Of a stretch of 64,000 bases of DNA, positions 62,875-64,000 are shown in pieces. Every line of letters begins with the position of its first letter. The stretch's first letter is position 1. The notes beneath the pieces are model-generated. The model was not told where the DNA came from, did not search any database, and worked only from the letters and a program-made list of their open reading frames with translations. The position numbers and the translations under genes were made by a program. This DNA is from Trematomus loennbergii (lineage: Eukaryota > Chordata > Actinopteri > Perciformes > Nototheniidae): positions 18,596,075-18,660,074 of the forward strand of contig JAAOOA010000027.1 in NCBI GenBank assembly GCA_012861695.1, read 5' to 3'.

Positions 62875-63660
62875 ACTCACCTGAGTATTGAACTTATGTG
62901 CTTTTAAAAAAAATACTTGTACTTTACTTGAGTATTTCCAGTTAATGATAGATATTCTACTACATTTTGGAGGCAAATATGTTTATTCACTCATTGTTAC
63001 TATAGCTACTTTGTACTGTACATACATAATACTAATCTACCTTGTATTTAAAAGTAACTAAATGTGGCTTAACATTGTATGTATGTATATATCAAAGTTA
63101 AATACAGAATATTATTGTGAAAAGAGGCATACTGAGTATTTTTACTTTTGAAGCTTTTTCTGATAATACTTCTACTTAAAGGTGGGGTAGGTAATTTTGG
63201 AGAAACCAGCTCGAGTGCGCTAGAATTTAAAATACACAGCCGGAAAAAATCTGCCACTTCTTACAGAGCCCCTCCTCCAACACACACGAACGCGCACATG
63301 ACCAATGAGGGCACGAGATAAGTTTGTGCACAGATGGAAGGCTGACAGGCAGGTAGGCCATCCAGTTATTTTAGCCGGGCCGGCTAAAATGATTGGTCGT
63401 GCTTTTTACAGTACTACGGCTTCCACAGATACATTTTTTTATGATTTTTTGTCAAAGCACTTAAGATATTCATTGCTATCGGGATGTTAAGAGCATTCCA
63501 TGGAATATAACAAAAAGTGTATCTCGAGCCGGTTTCTCAAACTTACCTACCCCACCTTTAAGTTACATTTTCAATTCAGAAGTTTTACTTGTAATGGAAT
63601 ATTTCAAGAGGATAGTATTTCCACTTTTACTTAAGTAAAGTGCAGTAAAGAGTACTCATG
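62875..63660. repeat. TACTTTTACTTAAGTAAAG-type fish repeat, split by a MITE
   Basis: Segments TACTTGTACTTTACTTGAGT (about 62923) and TTTTTACTTTTGAAGC before the MITE, and TTTTACTTGTAATGGAAT and CACTTTTACTTAAGTAAAG after it, form one repeat. The TTAA at 63176 in CTTCTACTTAAG was the insertion target. Confidence 0.55.
63180..63557 (+). mobile_element. TTAA-type MITE, intact member of the 380-bp family
   Basis: Perfect ends AGGTGGGGTAGGTAA and TTACCTACCCCACCT with TTAA on each side (63176-63179, 63558-63561). It is the reference for the two copies at 11015 and 11400 and contains an undisturbed GCACTTAAGATATTC. Confidence 0.9.
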
Positions 63661-64000
63661 CCACCACAGTTTGGCATTTTTCCAGCTTGTGGGCCTCGTA
63701 TTGTTTCTTTGACTCAACGACATCCCGGCTACTCCGTCATATCTGTACCGATTGAGTGCAGCAGCTGAGGATGAACCCGTTCGGTTCGTGGCAGCTGGTA
63801 CATTTCTCATGCTGGATTTGTCTCAATCATTTTATCACCACTAATGGAAGGCAAGAGTGACAAGTGATAACATTTATTCTCCCCAAAATACCAGAGTTAG
63901 ACTTTCCCTCTCATTTGAATGAGTGTGGCACTACCTCATTCATTATCATTTTGATTTTGCCAACCTTAATAATCATTATTCCAGAGCAGGCTAGAAAGGG
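63661..64000. other. Window end, no gene recognised
   Basis: No feature that I can support in the last 340 bases. Confidence 0.4.

Overview
The window looks like teleost fish nuclear DNA. It has short spliced exons with GT-AG introns, zp3-type egg-envelope genes, the 3' end of spag9 (JIP4), very long (GT)n microsatellites, and many short DNA transposons with 8-bp (hAT) or TTAA target duplications. No bacterial, phage or CRISPR features were seen. Nothing was searched or computed beyond reading the sequence, so exon borders come from splice signals and protein-family resemblance.

Layout. 1-11 kb holds three zp3-like loci, all on the plus strand and in different states: a 3'-half relic (1309-2603), a ten-exon copy with legible structure but three exons of frame-breaking length (6502-9250), and a lone 5' exon (10576-10964). 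Between them lie a tRNA-type SINE and a hAT element with a second hAT inserted in it, both with perfect 8-bp target duplications. At 11-15.3 kb there is a nest of DNA transposons, including a 2-kb TTAA element carrying a two-exon THAP zinc-finger gene relic. At 16.04-29.07 kb sits a giant, nearly perfect palindrome: two arms of about 6.3 kb around a CAGTGTTT minisatellite core, each arm ending in four tandem units of about 130 bp and carrying at least two short open frames. A diverged, rearranged copy of the same arm lies at 29.75-32.44 kb, so the palindrome belongs to a family and is not only a local duplication. After a 100-N scaffold gap come the last six coding exons of spag9 (32836-36232) and its long 3' UTR. 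From about 38 kb to the end I recognise no gene, only microsatellites, TTAA elements and common fish repeats.

How it fits together. The zp3-like genes encode secreted ZP-domain glycoproteins that polymerise into the egg envelope; the cluster is decaying, and transposons occupy the space where the third copy's downstream exons should be. spag9 encodes a JNK/p38 scaffold and motor adaptor; only its C-terminal beta-propeller part is present, directly beside the assembly gap. The best candidate for an undescribed system is the 13-kb palindromic element with its diverged relative. Its left-arm open frames are intact and its right-arm ones are broken by 1-2 base indels, so the arms are not exact duplicates, though consensus errors remain possible. 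Single-base indels in otherwise well-conserved exons (zp3-like exons 3, 6 and 9; spag9 exon 5) raise the question of true decay versus consensus error across the whole window.
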